Source: Clostridium senegalense JC122 (lineage in GTDB: Bacteria > Bacillota > Clostridia > Clostridiales > Clostridiaceae). Taken from it: a stretch of DNA of 34,958 bases. Shown here one piece after another: positions 34,898 to 34,958 of the stretch. The DNA lies in contig NZ_HE611050.1 of NCBI RefSeq assembly GCF_000285575.1, positions 644,165 through 679,122 on the forward strand, read 5' to 3'. The position numbers were made by a program, and so were the translations under genes. The notes beneath the pieces are model-generated. The model did no database searches and was not told the origin of the DNA. It saw only the letters and a program-made list of their open reading frames with translations. The stretch's first letter is position 1. The number at the start of each line of letters is the position of its first letter.

Positions 34898-34919
34898 TTT
34901 ATCATTAAGAAATGATAAA
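34898..34919 (-). repeat. Hairpin just upstream of the first GNAT gene
   Basis: 9-bp arms 34898-34906 and 34911-34919 (TTTATCATT/AATGATAAA) with 4-nt loop, a few nt before the ribosome site. Could be a weak terminator of an upstream gene outside the window or a leader element. Confidence 0.45.
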
Positions 34920-34958
34920 AAGTTATATTAAATACTACCAATTCCAGAACTAATTTTC

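Noticed and set aside
1-34958. tRNA, rRNA, CRISPR array or prophage genes
   Set aside because: No cloverleaf-like, rRNA-like, regularly spaced direct-repeat or phage structural sequence was seen on either strand.

Overview
The window looks like chromosomal DNA of a very AT-rich, spore-forming Firmicute, most likely Clostridium sensu lato. It carries ylbJ, spoVM and remA, together with the gene order recG-rsmD-coaD, fakA-yloU / rpmB / spoVM-thiN-rpe-rsgA-prkC-prpC-rlmN-rsmB-yugP-fmt-def-priA and coaBC-rpoZ-gmk-remA-yicC. This order is the clostridial version of the Bacillus subtilis ylo/prkC region. Nearly everything is coded on the minus strand; only ylbJ and rpmB point the other way. No rRNA, tRNA, CRISPR or prophage genes were seen.

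Region 1 (1-7150): ylbJ converges with the recG-rsmD-coaD-coiled-coil operon, the two 3' ends overlapping by 18 bp. fakA and yloU form a separate unit that ends in a terminator just upstream of the recG promoter. Region 2 (7150-8385): rpmB on the plus strand, a cluster of hairpins, then two tiny minus-strand genes found by reading the sequence: spoVM (23 codons) and a 56-codon membrane protein of unknown function just upstream of it. Region 3 (8386-20270): a long minus-strand operon for translation, rRNA modification, Ser/Thr signalling and replication restart, led by priA behind an extended -10 promoter and a foldable leader. Region 4 (20316-23614): coaBC-rpoZ-gmk-remA-yicC behind a good sigma-A-type promoter.

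Region 5 (23694-26504): an aminotransferase gene followed by 1.5 kb without intact genes. That stretch holds a decayed small membrane protein gene and a decayed IS1595-type transposase. Region 6 (26505-28035): a purine permease gene (pbuG type) with a sigma-A promoter and a candidate pair of PurR boxes. Region 7 (28104-34877): an accessory-looking operon, in transcription order GNAT protein, ABC exporter, lipoprotein with DUF4097-like repeats, second GNAT protein, large FtsX-type permease, MacB-type ATPase, strong terminator. It resembles envelope-stress or antimicrobial-peptide resistance modules, but I do not recognise the exact combination; it is the best candidate here for an undescribed system.

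Four genes (priA, pbuG, the FtsX permease, the lipoprotein) are each broken by a -1 frameshift that is repaired by adding one base, most simply in an A/T homopolymer of 5-7. Four errors of the same kind suggest homopolymer undercalling in the assembly rather than four real pseudogenes, so these should be read as probably intact genes until checked.
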